Assembly (NCBI GenBank): GCA_963756495.1
Contig: CAVWNS010000009.1
Coordinates: forward strand, 682,001 to 746,000
Reading direction: 5' to 3'
Source of the DNA: DATFDN01 sp963756495
GTDB lineage: Bacteria; Pseudomonadota; Alphaproteobacteria; Acetobacterales; Acetobacteraceae
Length of the DNA stretch: 64,000 nt
The notes below the pieces were generated by a model. It searched no databases and had not been told where the DNA came from. It was given only the letters and a program-made list of their open reading frames with translations. Each line of letters begins with the position of its first letter. Positions within the stretch are counted from its first letter, which is position 1. The position numbers and the translations under genes are program-made. Shown here one piece after another: positions 37,615 through 46,795 of the stretch.

Positions 37615-39097
37615 CTAAAACAGTAACGTCTGCGCGGCCTGCGCGATCGTGGCGCGGCTACCGTCCTCATAGAGCGACCGCAGCCACCCTCCCACTGGCC
37701 CGATGACGCGCGGATTGGTGCCGAGTTCGCCGAACAGCGAGGCAATGCCGAGCAGCGGGCGCGGGTCGGCGCCCCCCTCGATCGCGCGCTCGCGAAGCTG
37801 CTCGGCAAGCGGGTGTCGCACGTCGATCCTGCCGCCCTGCTCGTCCTCGCCGCGCACCCGGCGCAGCCACGCGGCCAGCGCCAGCGCCAGCAAGGAGATG
37901 TCGCCGCCGCTGGCGATCCGGTCGCGTATCGGGTCGATCAGCACGTTGACCGGCGCGTCCGTGTTCACCCGCTCGACCGTGTCCCTGATCGCCGGATTGG
38001 CGAAGCGCTCGATCAGGGTCGCCTTGTACTTGGCAAGGTCCACACCGGACACCGGCTTCAGTGTCGGCTCCGTCTCGCGGTCCATCAGCGCCGCCATGAA
38101 GCGGCTGATCCGCTGGTCGGCCATCGCTTCGTGGATATACGTGTAGCCGGCGAGGCGCCCGAGCCCGGCAACCGCCAGGTGGCTGGCGTTCAGCAGGCGA
38201 AGCTTCATGAACTCGTAGGGCGCGACGTCGTCCACGAATTGCGCGCCCACCGTCTCCCAGGCCGGGCGAGCCTGCACGAAGCGGTCCTCGATCACCCATT
38301 GCGTGAACGTCTCGGAGAACACCGGCCATCGGTCGATGATCCCATAGTCGCGTTCCAGCGCCTTGATGTCCTGCGGCGCCGTGACCGGCGTGATGCGATC
38401 GACCATCGTGCTTGGGAACGATGCATGGCGTTCGATCCAGGCGGCAAGCTCAGGCTCGCGCATGCGGGCGAGCGCGAGCACCGCCTCGCTCAGCACCTGG
38501 CCGTTGTGCTGGATGTTGTCGCAACTGAGCGCCGTGAACGCCCCCGCGCCCGCCGCCCGCCGCCGCCGATACGCCTCGACGATGACGCCGATCGCGCTGC
38601 GCGGACGGGTGGGCTCGGCGAGATCCTGGCGGATCAGCGGATGCTCGGGGTCCAGCCGCTTGGTGGACGGGTTGAGGCAATATCCGTTCTCGGTCACCGT
38701 CAGGCTGACGACCCGGATGGCCGGCGCGTCGATCTCGGCGAGCAGCATCTCGCTCGACTTGCCGGCGAACATCACCTTCGCAAGCGATCCGATCACCGTC
38801 ACCGTCGCGTCGAGGCCGCTGCGCTCGGCCAGCGTGTAGAGCCCGTCCTGCGGCGCCAGGCTGTCGTGCATCCTCCGGTCGCCTGGCAGCAGCCCGGCGC
38901 CGATGATCGCCCATTGGCGGCTGTCGGGGTCGCGGTCAAGCACGTCATGCGTGTAGCGGGCCATATGCGCGCGGTGGAAACCGCCCAGGCCGAGATGCAC
39001 GATTCCCGGGTACGACCCGTGCTACGTCGTAGGCGGGAACGTGGACGGGCGCGCGCAGGCGGGAGAGGTTGCTGCGGTTGAGTTCGACGGCATCCAT
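37615..39097 (-). CDS. mtlK: Mannitol/polyol 2-dehydrogenase, one frameshift
   Basis: A long-chain polyol dehydrogenase of about 493 residues. The ATG at 39097 opens LNRSNLSRLRAPVHVPAYD; the main frame then begins PGIVHLGLGGFHRAHMARY, the NAD-binding signature of the family. The catalytic-domain signature (VAPYEFMKLRLLNASH, containing the family lysine and histidine) is intact. An extra C in the run near 39007 separates the two frames, probably a sequencing error. The enzyme oxidises mannitol to fructose, and often arabitol to xylulose, which fits the downstream xylulokinase. It is the first gene of the polyol operon. Confidence 0.88.
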
Positions 39098-39153
39098 GGA
39101 CGATGCGCCCCTGTCTGTTGTGGGCATTCGCCAAAGCTCAGCACGCTCGATAG

Positions 39154-39226
39154 TGAGCCCGCTGGGACTCGAACCCAGGACCCCAAGATTAAAAGTCTCG
39201 TGCTCTACCGGCTGAGCTACGGGCTC
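39154..39226 (-). tRNA. tRNA-Lys (anticodon TTT)
   Basis: A complete 73-base cloverleaf on the minus strand. The acceptor stem GAGCCCG pairs with CGGGCTC; a D arm, the anticodon loop CTTTTAA with anticodon TTT at positions 34-36, and a T arm with TTCGAGT follow. The discriminator is A and CCA is not encoded. It lies just upstream of the polyol operon on the same strand. Confidence 0.95.
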
Positions 39227-39281
39227 GCCGGGGCCTTGAACGCCATGCGACGGCCGGGGTCAACCGGCCGCCGTCTCGCGA

Positions 39282-39857
39282 TCAGGCCTTCGCGGCGTCG
39301 CTGGCCAAGCGCATCTTCATGATGCGGTCGGGGTTCTGCACCGTCCCGCTGCCGCCCGCGCCGCGCTTGAGGGCGTCGATGTGGTCCATCCCCTGCACCA
39401 CTTGGCCCCAGATTGTGTACTGGCCGTCCAGATGCGGGGCCGGGGCGAACATGATGAAAAACTGGCTGTTGGCGCTGTTCGGGTCCTGCGTGCGCGCCAT
39501 CCCGCACGTGCCGCGCAGGAAGTGGCGCTTGGTGGTGAACTCGGCGGGCAGGTTCGGCAGGTCCGATCCGCCCGTCCCCGTGCCGGTGGGATCGCCGCCC
39601 TGGGCCATGAAGCCCTCGATCACGCGATGGAACGGCGTGCCGTCATAGAAGCCCCGAGCGGCCAAGGTCTTGATCCGCTCGACCGCCTTGGGCGCGATGT
39701 CGGGGAACATCTCGATCACCACGCGACCGGACGTCAGGTCCATGTACAGCGTGTTGGCGGGATCGGTGCTCGGCTGGGCCGAGGCGGTATCGGTCATGCG
39801 GCGTCCCATCGTGATTGTGGCGATCGCGGAGGCCGCGATCAGGGTGCGTCGGCGCAT
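39282..39857 (-). CDS. Peptidyl-prolyl cis-trans isomerase, cyclophilin type
   Basis: A 191-residue cyclophilin. A signal-like N-terminus (TLIAASAIATITMG) suggests export, with a twin-arginine-like basic start (MRRRTL). The core is clear: FYDGTPFHRVIEGFMAQGGD with the catalytic arginine, then NSQFFIMFAPAPHLDGQYT and the ligand-pocket segment. It catalyses prolyl isomerisation during folding, here probably in the periplasm. The ATG at 39857 follows a ctggag RBS. It is 23 bases downstream of coaD. Confidence 0.9.
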   Translation of the reverse strand: MRRRTLIAASAIATITMGRRMTDTASAQPSTDPANTLYMDLTSGRVVIEMFPDIAPKAVERIKTLAARGFYDGTPFHRVIEGFMAQGGDPTGTGTGGSDLPNLPAEFTTKRHFLRGTCGMARTQDPNSANSQFFIMFAPAPHLDGQYTIWGQVVQGMDHIDALKRGAGGSGTVQNPDRIMKMRLASDAAKA

Positions 39858-39880
39858 CAAAAAGCTCCAGGTCGAACGTG

Positions 39881-40387
39881 TCAGCCCCGCAGGCGTTGCA
39901 GGGTGCGCTCCAGGGTCAGCTTGGGCACGAACGATGAGATGTCGCCGCCCAGCGTCGCCACTTCCTTCACCAGCCGCGAGGCGATGAACTGGTGGCGCTC
40001 GCTGGCCATCAGGAACACCGTCTCCACATCGGGCGCCATGCGGTAGTTCATGCCCGCCATCTGGAACTCGTAGTCGAAATCCGACACCGCGCGCAGGCCG
40101 CGCACGATCATCGCGGCACCAACGTCGCGGGCGAACTGGACCAGCAGTCCCTGGAACGGCATCACCTCGATCACCATGCCGTTGTGCCCGTCCAGGTGGG
40201 CGACCTCGGCGCGCACCAACTCCACCCTCTCCTCCAGCGTGAACAGCGGGCTCTTGCCGGTATTGACCGCCACGCCGACCACCAGCTTGTCCAGCAGCCG
40301 CGCGGCGCGCGCGATCACGTCCAGGTGGCCGTTCGTCACCGGGTCGAACGTGCCCGGATAGAGCCCGATCCGCGACCGCTCAGACAT
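39881..40387 (-). CDS. coaD: Pantetheine-phosphate adenylyltransferase
   Basis: A 168-residue CoaD protein. It opens with YPGTFDPVTNGHLDVIARA, containing the T/HxGH nucleotidyltransferase motif, and includes the adenylyl-binding MIVRGLRAVSDFDYEFQM region and the C-terminal VATLGGDISSFVP segment. It converts 4'-phosphopantetheine and ATP to dephospho-CoA, the penultimate step of CoA synthesis. Length matches the family. The start overlaps the gyrA stop by 8 bases. Confidence 0.96.
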   Translation of the reverse strand: MSERSRIGLYPGTFDPVTNGHLDVIARAARLLDKLVVGVAVNTGKSPLFTLEERVELVRAEVAHLDGHNGMVIEVMPFQGLLVQFARDVGAAMIVRGLRAVSDFDYEFQMAGMNYRMAPDVETVFLMASERHQFIASRLVKEVATLGGDISSFVPKLTLERTLQRLRG

Positions 40388-43184
40388 CGCCGCCCTCCTC
40401 GGTTGCGCCGTCGGGCGTGCCGTTCGCGGGCGGCTCGCCGTCCGTCGCGCCGTTCTCGTCGCCGCCCTCGTCCATCACCGGGAACACGCTGGTCACGTGC
40501 TCGGCCGCATCCACCCGGAACAGCGTCACCCCCATCGCCTGCCGGCCGGTCAGGCGCACCTGGTCGGCCGGGATGCGGATCAATCGCCCGGCGTCGGTCC
40601 CCAGCATCAGATGGTCGCCGGGCCGCACGGGCATGGTCGCGACCACGGCGCCGCCGTTGCGCTTGCCCAAAGTGATATTGGCAATCCCCTGCCCGCCCCG
40701 GCCGGTGACGCGGTACTCGTAGGCCGAGCTGCGCTTGCCGAAGCCGGCGCGGGTCACCGTCAGCAGGAACTCCTCCGCCGCCTCCAGCGCGGCGACGCGC
40801 TCGGGCGGCAAGGTCACCTCGTCCACCGTCTCGCCGGGCTCGCCCACCGCCGGCTCCATGACCTCGTCCTCACTCTCCACGCCGGCGGCGCGCCGGCGCG
40901 CATTGGCGATCCGCAGATAGGCGGCGCGCTCCGCCGTGTCGGCCTCGACATGGCGTAGCACCGACAGGCTCATCACCTCGTCGCCGGGCGCCAGCCGGAT
41001 GCCGCGCACGCCGGAGCTGTCGCGACCGGCGAAGACGCGCAGCGTGTCGTCGCTGATCTGGAAGCGGATGCAGCGGCCGAGGCGGTTGGCGAGCAGCAGG
41101 TCGTCGCCCTCGCGGCAGGTAGCGACGCCGATCAGCCGGTCGCCCTCATCGAGGCGCATGGCGATCAGCCCGGCGGGGCGGACATTGCGGAAGTCCGACA
41201 GCCGGTTCCGCCGCACGTTGCCCGACGCGGTCGCGAAGACGAGGTGCAGGCTGTCCCACAACCCCTCGTCCAGCGGCAGCGGCAGGACGGCGGTGATCCC
41301 GTCCTGACCCAGCTCGGGCAGCAGATTGACCAACGCGCGCCCCTTCGCGGTGGGCGAGACTTCCGGCAGGCGCCAGACCTTCTGGCGGAACGCCTTGCCG
41401 CCGGAGGAGAAGAACAGCACCCATTGATGCGAATGCGCGTTGAAGCTGCGCGTGACCACATCGTCGCCGCGCATGCCCGCCCCGGACCGCCCGCGCCCGC
41501 CACGGTTCTGCGACCGGAACACCTCCAGCGGCGTGCGCTTGATGAAGCCGTCGCGGGTCAGCGTGACCACCATCTGCCCGGGCTCGATCAGGCTCTCGTC
41601 GTCCTGGTCGGCCTCGGCCTCCTCGATCGCGGTCAGCCGGGGCGAGGCCAGCGCGGCGCGCGCGCGCAGCAGCTCTTCGCGCATCACCTCCATGCGGCGC
41701 GGATGCGAGGCCAGGATGTCGAGCAGGTCGCGGATACGCGCCGCGACCTCGCCCAGCTCCGTCTCGATCTTATCGCGCTCCAGCCCGGTCAGGCGCTGGA
41801 GGCGCAACTCCAGGATGCCCTCGGCCTGCGCTTCGGTCAGGCGCACCGTGTCGTCGGGCGCGATCACGTTGCCCGGCTCGTCGATCAGCGCGAGCAGCAC
41901 GCCGATGTCGGAGGCCGGCCAGTCCCGCCCCATTAGCGCCGCGCGCGCCGAGCGGGGGTCGGCGGAGGCGCGAATGATCCGGATCACCTCGTCGATGTTG
42001 GCAACGGCGATGCTGTAGCCGACCAGCAGGTGCGCCCGGTCGCGCGCCTTGCCGAGGTCGTGGCGGGCGCGGCGCAGGATTACGTTCTCGCGGAAGGCGA
42101 GGAAGCACATCAGCGCATCCTTCAGCCCCATCAGGCGTGGCCGTCCGTTGTCGAGGGCAAGCATGTTGACCCCGAAGCCGATCTGCATGTTGGTGAAGCG
42201 GTAGAGCTGGTTCAGCACCACCTCGGCGGTGGCGTCGCGCTTCAGCTCGATCACCACCCGCATGCCGGAGCGGTCGCTCTCGTCGCGCAGCTCGCTGATG
42301 CCCTCGACCTGCTTGGCGCGGTTCAGCTCGCCGATGCGCTCCAGCAAGGTGGCCTTGTTCACCTGATACGGCAGCTCGGTGATGATGATCGCCTGACGGC
42401 CGCGGCTGATCTCCTCGAACTCGGCGCGCGCGCGCAGCACGATCGATCCGCGTCCCGTCTCGAAGGCGGCGCGGATGCCGGCGCGTCCCAGGATGATGCC
42501 GGCGGTCGGAAAATCCGGCCCCGGCACGACCCGCATCAGCTCGTCAAGTGGCGTGTGCGGATCGGCCACCAGCATCAGGGTGGCGTCGATGATCTCGCCC
42601 GGATTGTGGGGCGGGATGTTGGTCGCCATGCCGACGGCGATGCCGTTGGCGCCGTTGATCAGCAGGTTCGGAAAGCTCGCCGGCAGGATGCGCGGCTCCT
42701 CGGCGGACTCGTCGTAGTTCGGCTGGAACTCGACCGTGCCCTTGTCGATGTCCTCGAGCAGCAGCGCGGCGGCGCGGGCGAGCCGCACCTCGGTGTAGCG
42801 CATCGCCGCCGGCGGATCGCCGTCCACCGAGCCGAAATTGCCCTGCCCATCGATCAGCGGGACGCGCATGGAGAAGGGCTGCGCCATCCGCACCGCCGCG
42901 TCGTAGATCGCCGAGTCGCCGTGCGGGTGGTATTTGCCCATCACGTCGCCCACCACGCGGGCCGACTTGCGATAGGGCCGGTCGGACGTGTTGCCGGCCT
43001 CCTGCATGGCGAACAGGATGCGCCGGTGCACCGGCTTCAGCCCGTCGCGGGCATCCGGCAGCGCGCGGGCGACGATCACCGACATGGCGTAGTCGAGGTA
43101 GGAGCGGCGCATCTCCTCCTCGAGCATCACCGGATAGAGGTCCTCCGGCGGCCCGGGGCGCGTGGGGTCAGGCGTGTCGCTCAC
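40380..43184 (-). CDS. gyrA: DNA gyrase subunit A
   Basis: A 934-residue GyrA. The catalytic tyrosine is in PAAMRYTEVRL (Y130). The quinolone region KYHPHGDSAIYDAAVRM keeps the serine (S91, E. coli S83) and aspartate (D95, E. coli D87) associated with sensitivity. The C-terminal beta-pinwheel carries the GyrA box as QNRGGRGRSG. Distinctive acidic insertions lie near 780-800 and the tail is acidic (EEGGDV). It supercoils DNA with GyrB, which is not in this window. It is the first gene of gyrA-coaD-cyclophilin. Confidence 0.97.
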   Translation of the reverse strand: MSDTPDPTRPGPPEDLYPVMLEEEMRRSYLDYAMSVIVARALPDARDGLKPVHRRILFAMQEAGNTSDRPYRKSARVVGDVMGKYHPHGDSAIYDAAVRMAQPFSMRVPLIDGQGNFGSVDGDPPAAMRYTEVRLARAAALLLEDIDKGTVEFQPNYDESAEEPRILPASFPNLLINGANGIAVGMATNIPPHNPGEIIDATLMLVADPHTPLDELMRVVPGPDFPTAGIILGRAGIRAAFETGRGSIVLRARAEFEEISRGRQAIIITELPYQVNKATLLERIGELNRAKQVEGISELRDESDRSGMRVVIELKRDATAEVVLNQLYRFTNMQIGFGVNMLALDNGRPRLMGLKDALMCFLAFRENVILRRARHDLGKARDRAHLLVGYSIAVANIDEVIRIIRASADPRSARAALMGRDWPASDIGVLLALIDEPGNVIAPDDTVRLTEAQAEGILELRLQRLTGLERDKIETELGEVAARIRDLLDILASHPRRMEVMREELLRARAALASPRLTAIEEAEADQDDESLIEPGQMVVTLTRDGFIKRTPLEVFRSQNRGGRGRSGAGMRGDDVVTRSFNAHSHQWVLFFSSGGKAFRQKVWRLPEVSPTAKGRALVNLLPELGQDGITAVLPLPLDEGLWDSLHLVFATASGNVRRNRLSDFRNVRPAGLIAMRLDEGDRLIGVATCREGDDLLLANRLGRCIRFQISDDTLRVFAGRDSSGVRGIRLAPGDEVMSLSVLRHVEADTAERAAYLRIANARRRAAGVESEDEVMEPAVGEPGETVDEVTLPPERVAALEAAEEFLLTVTRAGFGKRSSAYEYRVTGRGGQGIANITLGKRNGGAVVATMPVRPGDHLMLGTDAGRLIRIPADQVRLTGRQAMGVTLFRVDAAEHVTSVFPVMDEGGDENGATDGEPPANGTPDGATEEGGDV

Positions 43185-43285
43185 TCTTCTCTCGACTTAG
43201 GGGGGACCAGGCGCGCGCGGGGCGTCTCGCCGCGCTTAGCTCGCACACAATATAAGCTCGCCGCGCCCGGATGGCGAGGGTTCGG

Positions 43286-43456
43286 TCAGGCTCGCGGCAG
43301 CACCGATGCGACGTCGGTCCGGGTGAAGTCGTTGGCCACGAACAGGAGCTTGCAGTGGAGTTCCTGAGCGAAGGCATAGGCGAAACAATCGCCGAAATTG
43401 AGACCGGCCGGGTCCCGTTTTGCAGTCCGGGTCGTCCTCAAATCACCAAGCTCGGT
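43286..43456 (-). pseudogene. vapC C-terminal remnant
   Basis: The minus strand encodes about 56 residues without a start codon, ending at a TGA at 43286. They contain DPAGLNFGDCFAYAFAQE, then LLFVANDFTRTDV, which is the conserved C-terminal part of VapC PIN-domain toxins (LNFGDCFAYALA ... GNDFxxTD). The N-terminal half with the first catalytic acidic residues is gone and no vapB is adjacent. The frame is continuous with the PEP-CTERM stop codon just upstream, suggesting that DNA between was deleted or that the PEP-CTERM gene was inserted here. Confidence 0.7.
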
Positions 43457-43981
43457 TCAGTCGCAGTTCACGCCGGGGGCGCGGCGCCAGTGAAGCAACG
43501 CACCGAGGCCCAGAACGGCGACCCCGAATAGGCCGATCGAGGCGGGTTCCGGGACGGCGCTCACGGTTAGGCTGATCTGCGACCCATTTTGGGCATAGCC
43601 GACCGGGTCAACGGTGCTCGAAAGCTCCCAATAGCCGTCATAGGAGCCGCTACTATAGGAATAGAGATTGAAATCGCCGGCGGCCGTCGAGAACGACAGG
43701 CCGCCCAAATCGAACAGAGGATTCGTCGCGTACAGGAGCTGGTCGGAGCCGGCATAGGACGACAGCCCGGTGATCGCATCGCCACTGCGTTCGCCGCTGA
43801 TGGCGGTGACCGTAAACGGCCCCCCGGCCGGCGTGTCCGTCGTGGTGACGATCAGATCGCCACTGATCGTGGAGTCGGAGAGCCCCGTGTAATCAACTTG
43901 GTAGGTACCGGCCTGGGCGGTCACCGCAGCCAGCAGCACCGCCATGCCCACTCCGACCGGGCAGAAGATGTTGCATCTCAT
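43457..43981 (-). CDS. PEP-CTERM sorting domain protein
   Basis: A 174-residue secreted protein. It has an N-terminal signal peptide (VGMAVLLAAVTAQA), a beta-rich, Ser/Thr/Gly-rich body, and a C-terminal VPEPASIGLFGVAVLGLGAL followed by HWRRA: the PEP motif, membrane helix and basic tail of an exosortase substrate. Such proteins are cleaved and exported through exosortase (EpsH/Xrt), usually with exopolysaccharide. No exosortase gene is in the window. The upstream region is AT-rich with respect to the genome. Confidence 0.85.
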   Translation of the reverse strand: MRCNIFCPVGVGMAVLLAAVTAQAGTYQVDYTGLSDSTISGDLIVTTTDTPAGGPFTVTAISGERSGDAITGLSSYAGSDQLLYATNPLFDLGGLSFSTAAGDFNLYSYSSGSYDGYWELSSTVDPVGYAQNGSQISLTVSAVPEPASIGLFGVAVLGLGALLHWRRAPGVNCD

Positions 43982-44124
43982 GACGGGATCCTCACATGCC
44001 GGAACGATCAGCCGCGCCGGTAATGAGAATGATGCACGTAAATTAACCTTCTGTCCAATTAATTATGCCGATATCGGATCGAATCTCCGATGCGGAGACG
44101 GTGGCAGACTCGCCCGACTGTCGG
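43982..44124. other. AT-rich intergenic region
   Basis: About 140 bases between the PEP-CTERM gene and the HbpS-like gene, both on the minus strand. The section 44035-44075 (aattaacc...aattaattatg) is strikingly AT-rich and probably holds the PEP-CTERM promoter. A short inverted repeat (atcgga 44073-44078, tccgat 44086-44091) could end transcription of the upstream gene. Neither function is proven. Confidence 0.4.
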
Positions 44125-44643
44125 CTACTTGATCTGGTCGCGGATCTTGTCGAGGCCGGCACGAGCGCAGGCCTCGTCGAGGTTCCCACCGGGCGCACCA
44201 CTGGCGCCGATCGCCCCGATCACCTCCTCCCCCAGCTTGATGACAACGCCACCGCCGAACAGGATCAGATGCGGAAGCTGGGTGAACAGCCCCGAGAACC
44301 CCGGCGTGGTCTTCGCCCGCTCGACCAGCGCGGCGGTGTCGGACTTGAACGAGGCGGCCGTGTAGGCCTTGTCGTTGGCGCTGTCGAGCGTATGGCTGCC
44401 GGCGCGGTCGCCGCGCAGCACCGCCTGGCGCACCCCGTCGGCATCGACAACCACGGCGGTCTCGGCATATCCCTGCTTCGCGCAGGTCGCCACGGCCTCG
44501 CTTGCAGCTGTGCTTGCGAGTTCCGCCGGTAGACGGTGCGTGGCAAGCAATCCCTGCGCATGCGCGGACCAGGTCCACAGGCCGCCTGCCATCGCGAGGG
44601 CGGCAAGCGCCGGCGCGCGGCGGAAGGCTCTTTCGCGAGACAC
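44125..44643 (-). CDS. Secreted GlcG/HbpS-family protein
   Basis: A protein of about 172 residues with a signal peptide (APALAALAMAGGLWTWSAHA) and a GlcG/HbpS (DUF336) domain: SEAVATCAKQGY, VVVDADGVRQAVLRGDRAG, KAYTAASFKSDT and IGAIGASGAPGGNLDEACA. HbpS-like proteins bind haem or corrinoids, while GlcG proteins are found with glycolate genes; the role here is unknown. The GTG at 44643 has a gggagga RBS nine bases upstream; ATGs at 44664 and 44676 are alternatives that overlap the upstream gene. It follows the crotonase-fold gene and may belong to that cluster. Confidence 0.8.
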   Translation of the reverse strand: MSRERAFRRAPALAALAMAGGLWTWSAHAQGLLATHRLPAELASTAASEAVATCAKQGYAETAVVVDADGVRQAVLRGDRAGSHTLDSANDKAYTAASFKSDTAALVERAKTTPGFSGLFTQLPHLILFGGGVVIKLGEEVIGAIGASGAPGGNLDEACARAGLDKIRDQIK

Positions 44644-44672
44644 CGCGTGTCCTCCCTCCCCCATGGCCGCTC

Positions 44673-45491
44673 TCACCGACCCTGGAAGCGCGGCCGCCGC
44701 TTCTCCAGGAACGCCGTGCGACCCTCGCGGTAATCCGCGCTGTCGAAGCAGGCGACGCCGGCCCGCGCCACAGCGTCCAGGTCGCGATCGGCGGGGTCCT
44801 TCATCACCTCGGAGATGGTGATCTTCGAGGCATGGACCGACAGCGGCGCGTTCTCGGCGATTCGGGTCGCGATCCCCAGCACGGCGTCATTCAGCTGGGG
44901 GTCCGGCACGACCTTGTTGATGAGCCCGATCCGCTCGGCCTCGCGCGCGTCGATCCGGTCCGCCGTATAGAGGATCATGCGCGCGTGCGCCGGGCCGACA
45001 AGCTGCACCAGCTTGGTGAGCCCGTCGAAGCCATAGGCGATGCCGAGCCGCGCGGCCGGGATGCCGAACTGGCTGTCCTCGGCGGCGATGCGCAGGTCGG
45101 TCTGCATGGCGATGGCGAGGCCCCCGCCGAGGCAGAAGCCGCGGATGCGCGCGATGGTGGGCTTGGGGAAGGCGCCGAGCTTGGCGCGTCCGCCGCTGGT
45201 CAGCCGGTCGTACTCGCGCTGCGCGTCGGCGTTGGAGCGGTTCTTCTCGAACTGGCTGATATCGGCGCCGGAGACGAACGCCTTGTTCCCGGCCCCGGTC
45301 AGGATCACCACGCGGACGGCCGAATCCTCGCGGAACGAGTCGAGGATTCGGCCCAGCCCCTCCCACATCTCGATCGACATCGCATTGCGCTTCTCGGGCT
45401 GATTGAACGTGATCAGCCCGACGCCGCCTTCGGTGGCGGCGAGCATCTTGCCGCCCGCGTATTCCCGCCCCTCGGTCCCGATCCTGTCCAT
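44673..45491 (-). CDS. Enoyl-CoA hydratase/isomerase family protein lacking both catalytic Glu
   Basis: A 272-residue crotonase-fold protein with FNQPEKRNAMS, the oxyanion-hole segment FVSGADISQFE and FCLGGGLAIAMQTDLRIA. In classical hydratases the two catalytic glutamates lie in GGGxELA and FGxPE; here these read GGGLAIA and FGIPAARLG, so neither is present. The CoA-binding and oxyanion framework is intact, so another reaction (isomerisation, decarboxylation, hydrolysis) on an acyl-CoA is likely. The stop of the CoA-transferase abuts its start, implying co-transcription. Confidence 0.85.
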   Translation of the reverse strand: MDRIGTEGREYAGGKMLAATEGGVGLITFNQPEKRNAMSIEMWEGLGRILDSFREDSAVRVVILTGAGNKAFVSGADISQFEKNRSNADAQREYDRLTSGGRAKLGAFPKPTIARIRGFCLGGGLAIAMQTDLRIAAEDSQFGIPAARLGIAYGFDGLTKLVQLVGPAHARMILYTADRIDAREAERIGLINKVVPDPQLNDAVLGIATRIAENAPLSVHASKITISEVMKDPADRDLDAVARAGVACFDSADYREGRTAFLEKRRPRFQGR

Positions 45492-46685
45492 CTAGATCAT
45501 TCCCTTGGCGCGCATCGCCGCGATCTGGTCGTCGTCGTAGCCGACCGAGCGCAGCACCTCATCGGTGCTGGCGCCCGCCTCCGGGGTCGGCGTGCGGATG
45601 TCCCTCGAATAACCGGAGATGTTGATGGCCGAGGCCACCACCTCCGTCGCGCCCACCGCCGGGCTGTTCATCGGACGCGCCATGCCGAGGTGCTTCACCT
45701 GCGGGTCGGCGAACACCTGGTCGATGGTGTAGATCGGCCCGCACGGGATGCCGGCGCCCTCGAACAGCTCGATCCAGTGCGCGGCGGGCTTGGTGCGCGT
45801 GATCTCGCCGATCGCCGCGTTGATCGCCTTGCGATCGGTGCTGCGCCCCTTCTGCGTCTTCCACTCGGGCTTGGTCTTCCAGTCGGGCCGCTCGATCGCC
45901 TCGCAGAACCGCTCCCACAGCCGGGCGGAGCTGGCGGCGATGTTGATGTGCCCGTCGCTGGTGGGGAACACCCCGGTGGGGATGCCCGTCGGGTGGTCGT
46001 TGCCCGCCTGCGGGGCGACCTCGCGCGCGATCAGCCAGCGCGAGGCCTGGAAGTCCAGCATGAAGATCTGCGCTTCCAGCAGGCTGGTGGTGACCCAGCG
46101 CCCGACGCCGGTGCGCTCGCGGTCGAACAGCGCCATCATGACGCCGAGCGCCAGCAGGTTGCCGGCGGTCAGGTCGGCGATCGGGATGCCGACCCGCACC
46201 GGGCCCTGTCCGGGCAGGCCGGTGATCGACATCAGCCCGCCCATGCCCTGCGCGATCTGATCGACCCCGGCGCGATGCCCGTACGGGCCGTCCTGGCCGA
46301 AGCCGGAGATGCTGCCATAGACGATGCGCGGATTGACCGCGCGCACGTCCTCGTAGGCCACCTTCAGCCGGTGCTTCACCTGCGCGCGCATGTTTTCCAC
46401 GATCACGTCGGCGGTCTTCACCAGCCGCATGAACGCCTCGTGGCCCTGCGCGTCCTTCAGGTTCAGATGCATCGCCCGCTTGTTGCGGTGCAGGTTCTGG
46501 AAGTCGAACCCGTGGCGCGCGCCGGCGATGTCCTCGCCTCCGGTCGGCGGCGGCTCGATGCGGATGACGTCGGCGCCCCAGTCGGCGAGGTGGCGCACGC
46601 AGGTCGGTCCCGCCCGGGCGAGCGTCAGGTCCAGCACCTTGAGCCCCGACAGTGGCATGTGCCCCGTTTCGTTCGCCATGCGCAC
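45492..46685 (-). CDS. CaiB/BaiF-type (class III) CoA-transferase
   Basis: A 397-residue formyl-CoA transferase-like protein. Family motifs: MPLSGLKVLDLTLARAGP at the N-terminus, LADWGADVIRIEPP, FDFQNLHRNKRAMHLNLK, and the catalytic aspartate in VGIPIADLTAGNLLALG. It moves CoA between carboxylic acids through an aspartyl-CoA intermediate. ATG 46679 (two codons in) is an equally plausible start. It is co-directional with the crotonase-fold gene and divergent from the AbfD-like gene 110 bases away, suggesting a common substrate. Confidence 0.9.
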   Translation of the reverse strand: MRMANETGHMPLSGLKVLDLTLARAGPTCVRHLADWGADVIRIEPPPTGGEDIAGARHGFDFQNLHRNKRAMHLNLKDAQGHEAFMRLVKTADVIVENMRAQVKHRLKVAYEDVRAVNPRIVYGSISGFGQDGPYGHRAGVDQIAQGMGGLMSITGLPGQGPVRVGIPIADLTAGNLLALGVMMALFDRERTGVGRWVTTSLLEAQIFMLDFQASRWLIAREVAPQAGNDHPTGIPTGVFPTSDGHINIAASSARLWERFCEAIERPDWKTKPEWKTQKGRSTDRKAINAAIGEITRTKPAAHWIELFEGAGIPCGPIYTIDQVFADPQVKHLGMARPMNSPAVGATEVVASAINISGYSRDIRTPTPEAGASTDEVLRSVGYDDDQIAAMRAKGMI

Positions 46686-46795
46686 GGCCCTCCCCTTGCT
46701 CGAGAGAGTGTTGACCGCATTCGCCGCCTACTCAAGAGCGACCTCTTGCCGCATTCATGCTAGGCGGAACCGCCATCCGGCCCCCGGAGGATGCC

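Noticed and set aside
40380..43184. Quinolone-resistance changes in gyrA
   Set aside because: S91 and D95 (E. coli 83 and 87) are the sensitive-type residues.
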